A stretch of 64,000 nucleotides of DNA from Okapia johnstoni (GCA_024291935.2 CM044318.1:85882001-85946000), one strand, 5' to 3'. Positions 9,358 through 20,390 are shown, counted from the stretch's first letter. The notes: generated by a model not told the origin, from the sequence alone. Numbers and translations: made by a program.

Positions 9358-11065
9358 TGATAGAGTGGGAAGACAGAAACCGCTCTGCTGCTTAGAAGGC
9401 TGTTGTCCGTCAACTTCTCCTCCTGTCCTGCAGGGGGAAAACGTTACTTAAAATCGGCGGCTGACTTGATCAGATATCCTGTGATGCTTGGGGATGCCTT
9501 CGCTCTTGCTGCCCACCGGAGCGACCTGGTGAGAGTACCAACCCACTGTCCGCAGAGGACAGCTAGGACAAGGGGCCCTTATGGGAGTCGGGCGGGGGGA
9601 GTGAGAACCCTCAGGGTCGAGTCCCACCAGGCAGGCAGCGAACAGCCTCCCACAGGACAATCAGCCGGGCCAGGGGTGATGAGGACCGGCTCCCCCAGGC
9701 CCTTCCTGCCTCGGAAGTCGGTTTCAAACTGAGACCCACTCCTCGCATCTGTGGAGATGGACTTTGAGCTCTCAGGATGGATGACTTCCCCTAGAGGCTC
9801 CATTCAAGCCACTGTGAAGACAGCTGTCAGGGTGTGAAGGGGGGCGATCAGACTCCCCTTCCCGAGACACCTCTGCCCTGCCTGCCCTCCGCTGTTGGGG
9901 TCTAACAGAACCTGATGGGTGAGCCTGTCTTATCGCCATTCCTGGGAAACCCCAGGGCGGGAAGCCCCCTGGCCAGCAGGTGACATTTTCAGTGAAAGGT
10001 GCGTGGAAGGCAGAGGGTTCCCTGGCCGGCAGGCCCAAGCACCTGAGGCCTCTGGAAATGCAGCCGTGAGGTGCGAGGTCAGGGATAGAAAGAAAGAACA
10101 CGGCAGTTGCCCTCCCAGGGACTGAGCGAGTCTGAACCGCAGAATCCCTTCAAGCCCACAGAAAGCAGTGCCCGTGGGCCTTGTGATGGAGCACAGGAAC
10201 AGCAGTGCAAGCACGAGGGCTGTCAGCTCTCACGAGGAAATAGGACCTCAGTCCTGCAACCACAGGAGCCGAGTTTAGCCAAAGATCATCTGATGGATGA
10301 GGATGCCCAAGCTCCAGATGAGAACACAGCCAGCCTGGCAGATTGATTTCCGCTTTCTGAGACCCCCAGTCAAGCTCACCCAGGTGACTGACCTGCAGAA
10401 CTGTGAGACGCTAAACTCAGTCTCAAGTCACCAAGTCTGTGACAACCACAACACCCAACAAAAACATCCCCCTTTGAAGCCTGGAGGCAGATGCTCGTTG
10501 CTTACGCCATGTATCAGTCAGGAGTTACCACGGTAATACTCTAACAAACCTTCCCCAGTGCAGAGGCTTAAATAGCGGCCTTGCCCCTTACCCATCCCCC
10601 TGCAGGTCAGCTGGTACAGCGGTGCTGTTCTCAGCCTGGCTGGCTGTGTCCGGCCAAGTGTGGCTTCACCACGCAAGGCAAGAGCTGTGACCTCTCCCAG
10701 CAACTCTGGGGACAGGCTGGCTTGTTCTCTGGGGGCTCCCTGGATCCAGGGTGGCCCCAGGCTGGAGCAGACCTGTTTTGAAGGATGGTTGCCCTGGTGG
10801 GCATCACCCGTCCCCTGGGAAGAAGGCTAACCCAGCCTCTGAACCACGGAGTGTGGAGAGGACACGCGTCAGCCCTGTTGGAATGCTCCGGGCAATGGGG
10901 AGGTGGTGAGGGTCAGGAGGGAAGATGCAGGCCACGGGGCAAACCATGGCTGCATGGGGCCACCTGTGAAGTCACACAGGGGTGTACAAATACATGGAGG
11001 ACCAGCTCCCCTCACCACCGTGTTGCTCAAGGGTCAGCTGTACTGTTCTCTGTTCCTCCTGCTGT

Positions 11066-11287
11066 GCACATGCGCTCAGTTGCTCTGTCCTGTCCGACTC
11101 TTTGTGACCCATGGACTTTAGCCCACCAGGCCCCTCTGTCCATGGGATTCTCCAGGCAAGAATACTGGAGCGGGTTGCCATTTCCTCCTCCAGGGGATCG
11201 TCCCGACCCAGGGATCAAACCGGCATCTACTGTGTCTCCTTCATTGGCATGTGGATTCTTTACCCATTGAGCCATCAGGGAAGCCCC
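11066..11287 (-). mobile_element. Bov-tA SINE
   Basis: Read on the minus strand it begins with the tRNA-derived head (GGCTTCCCTGATGGCTCAAT...) and continues into the Bov-A unit (AGAATCCCATGGACAGAG... GAGTCGGACAGGACAGAGCA). Bov-tA is a non-autonomous ruminant SINE thought to be mobilised by BovB. The copy is complete but diverged, with the tRNA head at its right end. Confidence 0.93.
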
Positions 11288-11544
11288 CGTGGGGGCTTCA
11301 CAGACAGCCAGAACTGCCCCCCTCACCCGGTAGTAATAAGTGAGGGGTAGACAGAGGCTGAGGGTAAACCTGGACATCTGGCAGTACCCCCACCTGGCAG
11401 TAATGAGGTGATACCATCCTCTTTCCTTGCCAGAGCAGCATCAGAGGAAGCCAGCTGAAACGGAAAGTTTAAATAAGATTCAGTCTCTTGTGATATAGTA
11501 AACAAAAGGTCCAGGTTGCCATCGAAAATCACTTGTCATAGCAA
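11288..11544. other. Unique sequence
   Basis: No gene or repeat is recognised between the SINE and the following L1. It is AT-richer towards its right end. Confidence 0.5.
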
Positions 11545-13049
11545 AAACCAGGAATATCTCAAGCTCAATGGAAAAAAAGAAAATCAAGAGATTCTAACAA
11601 TGGGATGATGGATGTTAAAATTGTCTGATAGAGATTTTAAAATGGTCATCATCAGAGTGCTTCAATAAGCAATTACAAATATACTTGAAACAAATGAAAA
11701 AATAGAAAGTATCAGAAAATAAGTAGAAGGTTTTAGAGAGGGAAGATACAAAGAAGAAATGGAAATTTAAGAAATAAAAATACAACGACCAAACTAAAAA
11801 CCTCAGTGGACTGGCTCTATATGTGGCAGAATGGAGGAGTCAGATGAAAGAATCAGTGAATTCAACCTAAACAACAAAGAAAATAGGTTTTAAAAAATAA
11901 ACAGAGCCTCAGGGACATGTGGAATTATAAGTGAAGATCAAACATTGGTGTTACTAGAGTCCCCAAGGGGAGGGTAATGAGAGCAGGGCTGGAAAAGTTC
12001 TTGGCAAAAGACATTAACTTACAGAGTCAACAAAGTGAGTAACCCCCAAACTAAATGAACCCAAAGAAGCGCGCGCCGAGGCACATGAGAGTCAGACCTC
12101 TGGACACTCAACGCAAAGAGACGCACACGGACGGCGGTAACACAGAGAAGAAGCCTCACGTACGTGTGTTCAGACGCTCAGTCGTGTCTGACTCTGCCAT
12201 CCCCTGGGCCGCAGCCCGCCAGGCTCCTCTGTCCACGGGATTCTCCAGGCAAGGATACTGCAGTGGGCTGCCATGCCCTCCTCCAGGGCACCTTCCCAAC
12301 TCAGGGATAGAACCCCTGTCTTTGGCATCTCCTGCATTGGCAGGTGGATTTTTTTTTTTACCACTAGCACCACCTGGGAAGCTATTACATATAAAGGAAA
12401 AGTAATTTTAATGACAATGGATTTATCATCAGAAACCACAGAAGCCAGAATGAAAGCGGCAAAAATTATTTTAAGTGTTGAAAGAGAAGACCTGTCAACC
12501 CAGGATCCTACATTCAGAAGAAAAAAAAAAATGTCCTTCAGGAATAAAAGAGAGATGAAGACTTTCTCAGATGAAAGACAACTCAGACTTTCTTGCTGGT
12601 CGACCTAACCCTCCAAAAACGCCTAGAGAATGTTCTTTAAACAAGAAAGAAATAGTAAGAGTGATAACTTTGGAACATCAGAGAGATAAACAGAAACACA
12701 ATAGTTAAGTGAAAATGGAATTCTAAAAAAGTATTTAAGTCCCAGCAAACAAAAGTCCAAATCTAGACAGCGTCACAGGTGAATTCTACACAACATTTAA
12801 AGAAGAGTTAACATCTATCCTTCTCAAACTATTCCAAAAAAACTGCAGAGGAAGGAATGCTTCTGAACTCATTCTATGAAGCCAGCATCACCCTGATACT
12901 AAAATCAGACAAAGATTCCATAAAGAAAGAAAATTACAGGCCAATATCCCTGTTGAGCATAGATATAAAAATTCTCAACAAAATACTAGCAAACTGAAAT
13001 AAAAAATACATTGAATGGATCATACACTATGATCAGCTGGGATTTGTCT
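11545..13049 (+). mobile_element. L1 fragment, ORF1 end to ORF2 reverse-transcriptase region
   Basis: The text follows L1 order on the plus strand. It starts with ORF1-type sequence (AAACAGAGCCTCAGGGACATG near 11901), then the ORF1 C-terminal and inter-ORF part (12383-12700), then ORF2 fingers-domain sequence around 12860-13048 whose conceptual reading includes the NYRPISLL- and DQLGFV-type motifs. It is broken by stops and indels and has lost much of ORF2's 5' half. A Bov-tA SINE interrupts it at 12165-12382, and a MITE interrupts it at 13050. It resumes at 14855. Confidence 0.85.
12165..12382 (-). mobile_element. Bov-tA SINE inside L1
   Basis: The minus strand reads the tRNA-like head (right end, GCTTCCCAGGTGGTGCTAGTGG) and then the A unit ending in GAGTCAGACACGACTGAG. 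A run of T (12350-12358) interrupts the head. It splits L1 ORF1-derived sequence, so it is younger than that L1. Confidence 0.92.
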
Positions 13050-13320
13050 AAGTCCCTTACATACAAACCTTCAAGTTGCAAACTTTCGAAGATGCAAACA
13101 TGCCTTCACAGGTTCAATCACATATGTTAGTTCACATGTCTGATGTGCATTGTTCACATGTGTGCATCCTCAAATGGTTGTGCTTTTGTATACTTTATTA
13201 TACAGCACTGTATAGAGGACAGTAGTGCAGCATCTTTATCTCAAGCCCAGGAGGTCCAAAAGCAAGTGTAAGAGCAGCAGTGATACAGCTGGTACTACTG
13301 TACTTTTCAAAATACAATAC
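13050..13320. mobile_element. Tigger/pogo-like MITE, left half
   Basis: The element starts with AAGTCCCTTACATA, and the same word appears inverted at the far end (14837-14850), giving terminal inverted repeats that match at nearly every base. The flanks on both sides are L1 ORF2, so this is an insertion of about 0.5 kb into L1. No transposase is present, so it is non-autonomous. Class (Tigger-like) is assigned from the TIR and a TA at the right boundary; the family name is not asserted. Confidence 0.7.
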
Positions 13321-14628
13321 TTAATCCCAAAGAAAGGCAACACCAAAGAATGTTCAAACTGCTGCACAACTGCGCTCATCTCACACGCTAGCAAAGTAAT
13401 GCTCAAAATTCTCCAAGCTAGGCTTCAACAGTACATGAACCAAGACCTTCCAGATGTTCAAATTGGATTTAGAAAAGGCACAGGAACCAGAAATCAAATT
13501 GCCACCATGCCCTAAATTATAGAAAAAGCAAGAGAATTCCAGAAAACATCTACTTCTGCTTATTGACTATGCCAAAGTCTTTGTGTGGATCACAACAAAC
13601 TGTGGAAAATTCTTAAAGGGATGGAAATACCAGGCCACCTGACCTGCCTCTTAAGAAATCTGTATGCAGGTCAAGAAGCAACAGTTAGAACTGGACATGG
13701 AACAACGGACTGGTTCCAAGTCAGGAAAGGAGTATGTCAAGTCTGTATATTGTCACCCTGCTTATTTAAGTTCTATACAGAGTACATCATGCAAATGCCT
13801 GGCTGGATGAAGCACAAGCTGGAATCAAGATTTCAGAGAGAAATATCAATAACCTCAGATAAGCAGATGACAGCACCCTTATGGCAGAAATGGAAGAGGA
13901 ACTAAAGAGCCTCTTGATGAAAGGGAAGGAGGAGAGTGAAAAAGCTGGCTTAAAACTCAACATTCAGAAAACTAAGATCATGGCATCTGGTCCCATAACT
14001 TCATGGGAAATAGATGGGGAAACAGTGGAAACAGTGAGACTTTATTTTGGGGGGCTCCAAAATCACTGCAGATGGTGACTGCAGCCATGAAAGTAAAAGA
14101 TGTTTGCTCCTTGTAAGAAAAGCTATGACCAACCTAGACAGCATATTAAAAAACAGAGACATCACTTTGCCAACAAAGTCCATCTAGTTAAAGCTATGGT
14201 ATTTCCAGTAGTCATGTATGGATGTGAGAAAGCTGAGTGCTGAAGAACTGATGCTTTTGAACTGTGGTGTTGGAGAAGACTCTTGAGAGTCCCTTGGACT
14301 GTAAGGAGATCCAACCAGTCCATCCTAAAGGAAATCAGTCCTGAATATTCATTGGAAGGACTGATGCTGAAGCTGAAGCTCCAATACTTTGGCCACCTGA
14401 TGCAAAGAACTGACTCATTGGAAAAGACCCTGATGCTGGGAAAGGTTGTGGGGAGGAGGAGAAGGGGAGGACAGAGGATGAGATGGCTGGATGGCATCAT
14501 TGACTCGATGGACATGGGTTTGAGCAAGCTCTGGGAGTTGATGATGGACAGGGAGGCCTGGCATGCTGCAGTCCATGGGGTCACAAAGAGGTCGACACAA
14601 CTGAGCAACTGAACTGAACTGAACTGAT
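13321..14628 (+). mobile_element. 5'-truncated BovB LINE inside the MITE
   Basis: This plus-strand BovB covers the second half of the single large ORF. Readable pieces include the RT segment LYAGQEATVRTGHGTTDWF (near 13657), the connecting part, and the C-terminal region with [17 protein letters not shown]. It ends in the diagnostic tail GAACTGAACTGAACTGAT. BovB is an RTE-clade non-LTR retrotransposon whose ORF encodes an AP-like endonuclease and a reverse transcriptase; here the endonuclease is missing and frames are broken, so it is dead. The target-site duplication TGTACTTTTC is at 13299-13308 and 14629-14638. Confidence 0.95.
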
Positions 14629-14853
14629 TGTACTTTTCTAGGTCCTGTATTGTAAGATCAAATATGTTTTCTTCATTTTCTGTGGTTTTTTATGTATCAT
14701 TTGTGTGAAAAGTAGTACAAACCTATCACAGTACAGTACTATACAGCTGAGTGTGTTAGTTGGGTACCTAGGCTAACTGTTGGATTTACACACAGATTAG
14801 ACTTACAAGTACATTCTCAGAATAGAACTCATTCATATGTAGGGGACTTTCTG
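14629..14853. mobile_element. Tigger/pogo-like MITE, right half
   Basis: It continues the left half directly (GTACTTTTC... then GTTGGGTACCTAGGC) after removal of the BovB, and ends with ATGTAGGGGACTTT, the inverted copy of the left end, followed by CTG and TA. L1 ORF2 sequence starts immediately after. Confidence 0.7.
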
Positions 14854-14854
14854 T

Positions 14855-15025
14855 ATATCCACAATCCATATACCACATTAACAAGATGAAGAATAAAAAT
14901 CATCTAGTCATCTCAATAGGTGCAGAAAAAGCCTTTGACACAATTCAACTTTAACTTATCGTAAAATTTCTCAACCAAGTGGACAAAGAGGGGACATACC
15001 TCAACATTTTAAAAAGGCCCCATCG
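14855..15025 (+). mobile_element. L1 ORF2 continuation
   Basis: It resumes the L1 interrupted at 13049. The conceptual reading contains the RT motif -AEKAFDTIQ- (near 14920-14950), the segment containing the first catalytic aspartate in L1 RT. Roughly two dozen bases of L1 expected at the junction seem absent. It ends in LNILKR-like sequence and then unique DNA. Confidence 0.85.
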
Positions 15026-15299
15026 GAGCCTGCCTGTGGGACCGACCAGAGGATCAGCTCCCAGTAGGCAGCTTCAGGTACTGGGAGTCGGGGGGAAGAC
15101 ACGGGCTTCCCTTGCAGGCCTGAGCCCCAAGGCCTGGTGGGGCTGCACGCCGCACGCTCAGGCCTCCCGCGCCAACACCCTGCTGTCCCACCCGGCTCCC
15201 AGCAAAGCCCTGTCCTTGTCCATTTGCGAGAGACGTACCCGGAGATGAGCTCCCAGGAGCTTCTGGGCACCGCTCACGTCCAGCACCGCTGAGTCTGGT
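15026..15299. other. Unique GC-moderate sequence
   Basis: No repeat or coding domain is recognised. It lies between an L1 fragment and a MaLR LTR. Confidence 0.45.
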
Positions 15300-15305
15300 C
15301 TGGGA

Positions 15306-15760
15306 GTGTCCTGGGATGGCCGGCTGTAACAAATCACCACAAACTGGGTGCCTGAAAACAAAATTTGTTCCCTTGGGGAACAGCTCTGGGGGCCGGAAGG
15401 CGGCAGTCAGTACCACCGGGCTGAAGCCGGGTGTCAGCGAGGCTGAGGCGCCCTGGGAGCTCGGGGGAAAGTGTACGGTCTGTTCCTTGCTCCCCCCGGG
15501 GGCTAGGCTCCTTTGACTCACGGCCACCTGCTCTGATCTCGGCGTGTGCACTCAGATGGCCTCCTCCTCCTCCGTCCGCAAAAAACCTCCTTTCTGCCTC
15601 CCTCCTCTAAGGAGAGGCGGCCGTATTTAGGCCTTGTCCTGAGAGTCCAGGATAACTTTACCTTTCCAGATCTTTAACTCAAACTGTGCGAGCACCCTTG
15701 TCCCTGGTAAGACATGGCTGCAGGTTCCAGGGTTGGGACCTGACTTCCTCGGGGGCTGTG
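15306..15760 (-). mobile_element. MaLR-type (MLT1-like) LTR, antisense
   Basis: The plus text GGCTGTAACAAATCACCACAAA, then AACAGCTCTGGGGGCCGGAAG, is the reverse complement of the conserved 3' part of MaLR LTRs (CCTCCAGAACTGTGAG, polyadenylation region, TTTGTTACAGC). These are solo LTRs of an ancient non-autonomous ERVL-related family. The copy is strongly diverged and its 5' limit is uncertain. Confidence 0.65.
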
Positions 15761-16455
15761 AGGCAGCCATCACACTCCGCAGTCCACAGCTCCAACCAGA
15801 CCCCATTCCCTCAGGACACATGTCCTGTCTTAACCTGAACACATCATTCTTGTCCTCAACCTGAACCGCCAGGGACGTCTGAACGACGGCTGAGCCTCCC
15901 GTCCTGTCGTACATGCTGGGGCCTGGACATCACCCTCACCCCGCCCCTTCCTCCTCCACCTTTTTGCTGCCCGGGCCCCCTGGCCCATCCAGCTTGCCCG
16001 GAGATCTCTGGTGCCCCTTTGGGCTTTCAGCTGGAGTCACACCTCACCTTCGTCCACCAACCAGCGAGTGCCTGGGGCCACCGTGGGTCCTGTGTCCCCT
16101 CAGCCTCCTGCCAAAGCTCCTTGAATCAGGTCCCTTCTCTATGAAATGCCAGTGGTCCCCAGACCTCTGTCCACCACCCCCCACCCCTGCACCTCACCCG
16201 CTTCTGACCAGGCAGCCTCATTCACAGCCACCTCCACAGGGCTCTCTGGCCCCCTGAGACTCAAGCCCTGGCCCAGCGACCACCACGGGCCCAGCACCTT
16301 TCACCCCGGACATGACCACTGGTCACCTGGTGCCTCCAAGTCTAACACCTCCATCCCCATCACAGGCCTGCTTCTCATTCTATTATTTTAAAAGACCAAA
16401 AAATAGCCTCTTACAGATGAGACCCCCCCCAGGCTGTTACAGTCGCGGGTCCTCC
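15761..16455. other. Unique, C/T-rich sequence
   Basis: A pyrimidine-rich stretch without recognisable genes. Parts, such as text near 15960-16150, may be an old L2, but the match is too weak to call. Open frames are compositional. Confidence 0.4.
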
Positions 16456-16459
16456 TCTC

Positions 16460-16600
16460 TGCTTTAAGTCTGTCTGTCTTCTCTGCTGGAACATGTCCTG
16501 CAACAGGGAGGGGGTGACTCTGTGTCTTGACCACTATGGTTGCCCCCAGTCTAATAAGTTAGTGTGGCACGTAGTAGGCACTCAATAATATCCACTGCCT
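16460..16600 (+). mobile_element. L2 LINE 3' end
   Basis: The order TGTCTGTCTTCTCTGCTGGAA..., GGGTGACTCTGTGTCTTGACC and GGCACGTAGTAGGCACTCAATAA matches the 3' end of the mammalian L2 consensus, including the terminal CTCAATAA. This is an old, inactive fragment. Confidence 0.75.
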
Positions 16601-17261
16601 GGCTTTTTCGTTTAATGTTTTGTGGGTGTCTTGATAACTAATGTATCTTAACGCTCTGACGTTACCCGATTTTGTGTTACACAGATGTTCAGCTTCAAGG
16701 GACTCCTGGCGCCTGAGTCACTGGATGCAGCCCCGCTGGTCTCTGCGAGCTGGGTTTCCAGGAAGGCGGTTACGGCCTGAAGCGCTCTGGGCCCCGATCA
16801 GGAGCAGCTTTTTCGCAGCTCCGCCCAGAGGGGGAAGAGCTGGCCGCCCAGCCTGAGCCCCTGACCGTTCCCCACTCCGCTTGTCCTTCCTTCCGTCTCA
16901 GGAGCAGATCTGTCCCAGCGGGAGGACGCAATGCCCAAGGTCCCCGCTGTGCTCGGCCTGAGCAATGCCCGGCCGTGTGGCCTCTCGGGGCACGTGTCCA
17001 GGGACCCTGCAGCTGACCCCCAAGCCCTCACAAGGAGCCCAGGCCACCGCGCTGACAGCGAGCTCAGGCCTCCCAGGTGACCTGCAGGCCTGGACACTGG
17101 CTGCCCCAGTGTGGCAGGACCCAGGTGTGCCGGCCACCTCTGCCCTCTCTGGAGCCCATTGTCCCTCCTTCACCCTCAGGCCTGTGTCCAGCAGCCCTGA
17201 GCCCAGTTTCCTGTGGCCCTGAGGGCTCTCCTCAACCCCATGGCTATGCTACTGAGTGTTT
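16601..17261. other. Unique sequence
   Basis: No repeat or coding domain is recognised. It is somewhat GC-rich with a few CpGs near 16800-17050, but I do not see an exon structure. Confidence 0.4.
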
Positions 17262-17344
17262 TTATAAATTGAGATAAAATTTATGTAACATAAAATCAGC
17301 CATTTTAACCATTTAAAGCACACAATTCAGTAGCTTTTAGTGCA
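17262..17344 (+). mobile_element. L1 (old subfamily) 3' fragment, left part
   Basis: The text around ATTGAGATAAAATTTATGTAAC and ACAATTCAGTAGCTTTTAG is a well-known L1M 3' motif. It stops at AGTGCA, where a BovB is inserted, and continues at 18651. Confidence 0.8.
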
Positions 17345-18650
17345 AGTCAAAGAAAGTTCAAACTGCCGCACAACTGCATTTCCCATGCAAGCAAGGTAAT
17401 ACTCAAAAACCCTTCAAGCTAGGATTCAACAGTACATGAACCAAGAACTTCTAAATGTACAAGCTGAATTTAGAAAAGGCAGAGAAAGCAGAGATCAAAT
17501 TGCCAACATCTGTTGGATCATAGGAGAAGCAAGGGAATTCCAAATAAACATCTACTTCTGCTTTATGGACTATGCTAAATACTTTGACTGTGCGGATCAC
17601 AGCAAACTGCGGAAACTTCTTAAAGAGAGGAATACCAGACCACCTTACCTGCCTCCTGAGGAATCTGTATGCAGGTCAAGAAGCAACAGTTTGAACCGGA
17701 ACATGGGACAATGGACTGGTTCCAAGTCAGGAAAGGAGCACATCAAGGCTGTATATTGTCACCCTGCTTATTTAATTTCTATGCAGAGTGCTTCATGCAA
17801 AATGCCAGGCTGGATGAAGCCCAAGCTGGAATCAAGATTGCTGGGAGAAATATCAATAACCTCAGATAATACCACCCTTATGGCAGAAAGTGAAGAGGAA
17901 CTAAAGGGTCTTTTAATGAAAGTGAAAGAGGAGAGTGAAAAAGCTGGCTTAAAACTCAATATTTCAAAACTCAACATTTCAAAACACTAAGATCATGGCA
18001 TCTGGTCCCGTCACTTCATGGCCAATAGATGGGGTAAATGTAGAAACAGTGACAGATTTTATTTTCTTGGCTCCAAAATCACTGTGGACGGTGACTGCAG
18101 CCGCGACATTAAAAGACACGCTCCTTGGAAGAAAATTTATGACAAACCCCGACAGCATATTAAAAAACAGAGACATAACTTTGCCAAGAAAGGTCCGTCT
18201 AGTCAAGGCTATGGTTTTTCCAGTGGTCATGTATGGATGTGAGAGTTGGACTATAAAGAAAGCTGAGCACCGAAGAATTGATGCTTTTGAACTGTGGTGT
18301 TGGAGAAGACTCTTGAGAGTCCCTTGGACTACAAGAGGATCCAACCGGTCCATCCTAAAGGAGATCAGTCCTGGGTGTTCATTGGAAGGACTGATGTTGA
18401 AGCTGAAACTCCAATACTTTGGCCACCTGTTGTGAAGAGCTGACTCACTGGGAAAGACCCTGATGCTGGGAAAGATTGAAGGTGGGAGGAGAAGCAGACG
18501 ACAGAGGATCAGATGGTTGGATGGCATCACTGACTCAATGGACGTGAGTTTGAGCGCTCTCGGGGAGATAGTGAAGGATGGTGAGACTGGCCTGCTGCAG
18601 TCCATGGGGCTGCAAGGAGCTGGACACAACTTAGCAATTGAACAACAGGA
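17345..18650 (+). mobile_element. 5'-truncated BovB LINE inside L1
   Basis: This second plus-strand BovB copy covers nearly the same part of the element as the one at 13321-14628. Readable RT pieces include FRKGRESRDQIANICWIIGE and, downstream, DNTTLMAESEEELKGLL, where the catalytic YADD is lost. The C-terminal part reads [20 protein letters not shown]. It ends at GCAATTGAACAACAG, a decayed tail. The target-site duplication AGTGCA is at 17339-17344 and 18651-18656. Multiple frame breaks show it is inactive. Confidence 0.95.
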
Positions 18651-18735
18651 AGTGCATTCACAAGAGTTGCACCCCAGCCCCTCTGTCCAGTTCTAGAGCA
18701 TTTTCAAGCCCCCGGAGGAAACCCTGCACCCATGA
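18651..18735 (+). mobile_element. L1 (old subfamily) 3' fragment, right part
   Basis: It continues the fragment that ends at 17344: ATTCACAAGAGTTGCACC..., TTCTAGAGCATTTTCA, GAAACCCTGCACCCAT. This is the expected L1M order after the BovB is removed. Confidence 0.8.
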
Positions 18736-19392
18736 CCCACTGCCCTCCACCCCCCATGATGGTCATTACACAGGAGGCCGTCAGACGGCGGCTCTGATGC
18801 CAGGCACCCACACAAGCCAACCACCATCTAAGCCGTCACCACAGGTGAACCTGAGAAGGTTAGACCTGGAAACACCAACCCATGAACAGCCGGCAAGTGT
18901 CTCCAAAGGGAGGTGGCTGGTCAAGCTGTGGCCAAACTCCCCTGCCTTCCAGGTCTTCCCTGTCAAATCCCTTCTGCTCCTGTTGGGGCTCGGGGAAGGG
19001 GCGTTCCAACCACCTCCAGTCTCAAATCGATGGTTGTTCAGATAGACCCCTGAAAAGACGCGATGTGTGTCAGTCTCCCTCTGAACACCCCCCACCAGCC
19101 CCTGGTCCTCATCAGTCTGCTGTTTGCACCTGTGCATCTGCAGCCCCGGACACTGTGCAAACGAGGCCACATAAGCCGTGGCCGTCGGTGTCCAGCTCCT
19201 TGCCCTCTGGATCGCATTTTTGCAGGTCGTCCAGGCTGGGGTGGGAAGGGGCCCCCGCCTTTTGATGGCCGAGGACTTCCAGGGTACTAACTGGGCCCCT
19301 GACCTGTGACCATCCCTGCTCCTGACTGCCCTCAGCTCAGGCGCTCAGCCCAGGCCCGTGGTCCTCGGGCGGCCATGGTCCCAGTGCAGCAC
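18736..19392. other. Unique sequence
   Basis: No repeat or coding domain is recognised. The right end leads into the duplicated unit described next. Confidence 0.4.
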
Positions 19393-19489
19393 AGAGGTCC
19401 AGGGAGGCCAAAGAGGAAGCCTCTTCTATACACACCAAGCGGTGTCCCAACGCACCTACGGGCAGCGCCCGAGCACCGTGCACCCCCAG
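19393..19489. repeat. 97-bp duplicated unit, copy 1
   Basis: This segment recurs 641 bases downstream (20034-20130), with 86 of 97 positions identical by hand count. Most differences are CG in this copy versus TG or CA in the other. The origin (local duplication or unknown dispersed repeat) is not clear. Translated on the minus strand both copies keep an open frame with GVYRR-FLFGLPGPLCC, which is expected if they are recent duplicates and does not imply a gene. Confidence 0.85.
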
Positions 19490-20033
19490 CCCGCGGGGAG
19501 GTGGAGGTTACCGCCATCATCCTAGAACCCAGGTGTGTGTCCCCATGGTGAGTCCAGGTCCCCTCCCGCCAGGGGCCTGGCCTCTTCCTGTGACCCTGAG
19601 CAGAAAGGCTCCCTTCGGCTGGGCACAGGGAGGGAGGACGGGCTTTCCTGTCCAGAAGGGGGGCCACAGGTCAGGGCCAAGACCCCCCAGCAGCCCCTGG
19701 CCCGGCGGAGGAGAGGCCCATGCCCTGGCTGCCCTGAAGGGCGTGCTGGGTCCTGCCGGCCCCGACTCAGGCTCTCTGGCCCGGGCTGGGTTCCCAGGCC
19801 AGGGCCAGCCTCCTGACACCCTCAGCGGGCACTCCCGAGCCAGGGGGCACAGCTGGCTGTAAAGTGTTTGGGAATCCCCTCCTCTGTCTGCCCTTCGGCC
19901 ACGCTGGGCTTCCACAGCGAGGCGAGGTATCCAGCCTACACTCAAGTCCTGGGGGGGCGACCCGGATGGAAGGAGCAACACAGGGTGGTGGGGGAGAGCA
20001 AAGCCGGCCTCCAGGTCCTGGTCAGAGCAGCAA
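19490..20033. other. GC-rich spacer between duplicated units
   Basis: Sequence between the two 97-bp copies, rich in CCAGG and GGCCC words. No gene or recognised repeat. Confidence 0.4.
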
Positions 20034-20130
20034 AGAGGTCCAGGGAGGCCAAAGAGGAAGCATCTTCTATACACACCAAGCAGCTTCCCAACGCACCTAT
20101 GAGCAGTGCCTGAACACCATGCACCCCCAC
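20034..20130. repeat. 97-bp duplicated unit, copy 2
   Basis: Partner of 19393-19489 in direct orientation. CpG sites of copy 1 are mostly TpG or CpA here, the signature of methylation-driven decay. Confidence 0.85.
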
Positions 20131-20390
20131 CCCAGCCTCTGGTCCCCCAGGCTCTGCCAGGGACAGTGCTGTGCTGTTGGCCAGTGCCCATCAGACCACT
20201 GCAGACACGGAGCTCAGCGCCCGGGTTCCAGGGCAGAGCATGGAAGCTACTATGAGGACAAGGACGCTAATGTCAGATGCTAAGACCATTCCCACAGGAG
20301 CCACCCGCTTCTGCTGTTTGCCTCCAAGCTGTGGGGAGCCCAGGAGGAGGGGCACACAAGTCAGTGGACACATACGAGATCTGGAAAGTG

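Larger units (their letters stand above)
6780..11065. other. Island shore and mostly unique sequence
   Basis: CpG density drops to background and no coding exon is recognised. The interval holds a (TG)n run at 8229-8276 and a (CA)n run at 9321-9355. A polypyrimidine tract followed by CCCCAG|GTGAGC sits near 7165-7190 and resembles an acceptor abutting a donor. Around 10510-10780 the text has features of an ancient LTR- or MER-type repeat that I cannot name. The rest reads as unique intergenic or intronic DNA. Confidence 0.5.

Noticed and set aside
19332..20191. Shared peptide GVYRR-FLFGLPGPLCC in two minus-strand frames as evidence of a gene family
   Set aside because: It is simply the translation of the 97-bp direct DNA duplication; synonymous and non-synonymous positions are not distinguished, and changes are mostly CpG transitions.
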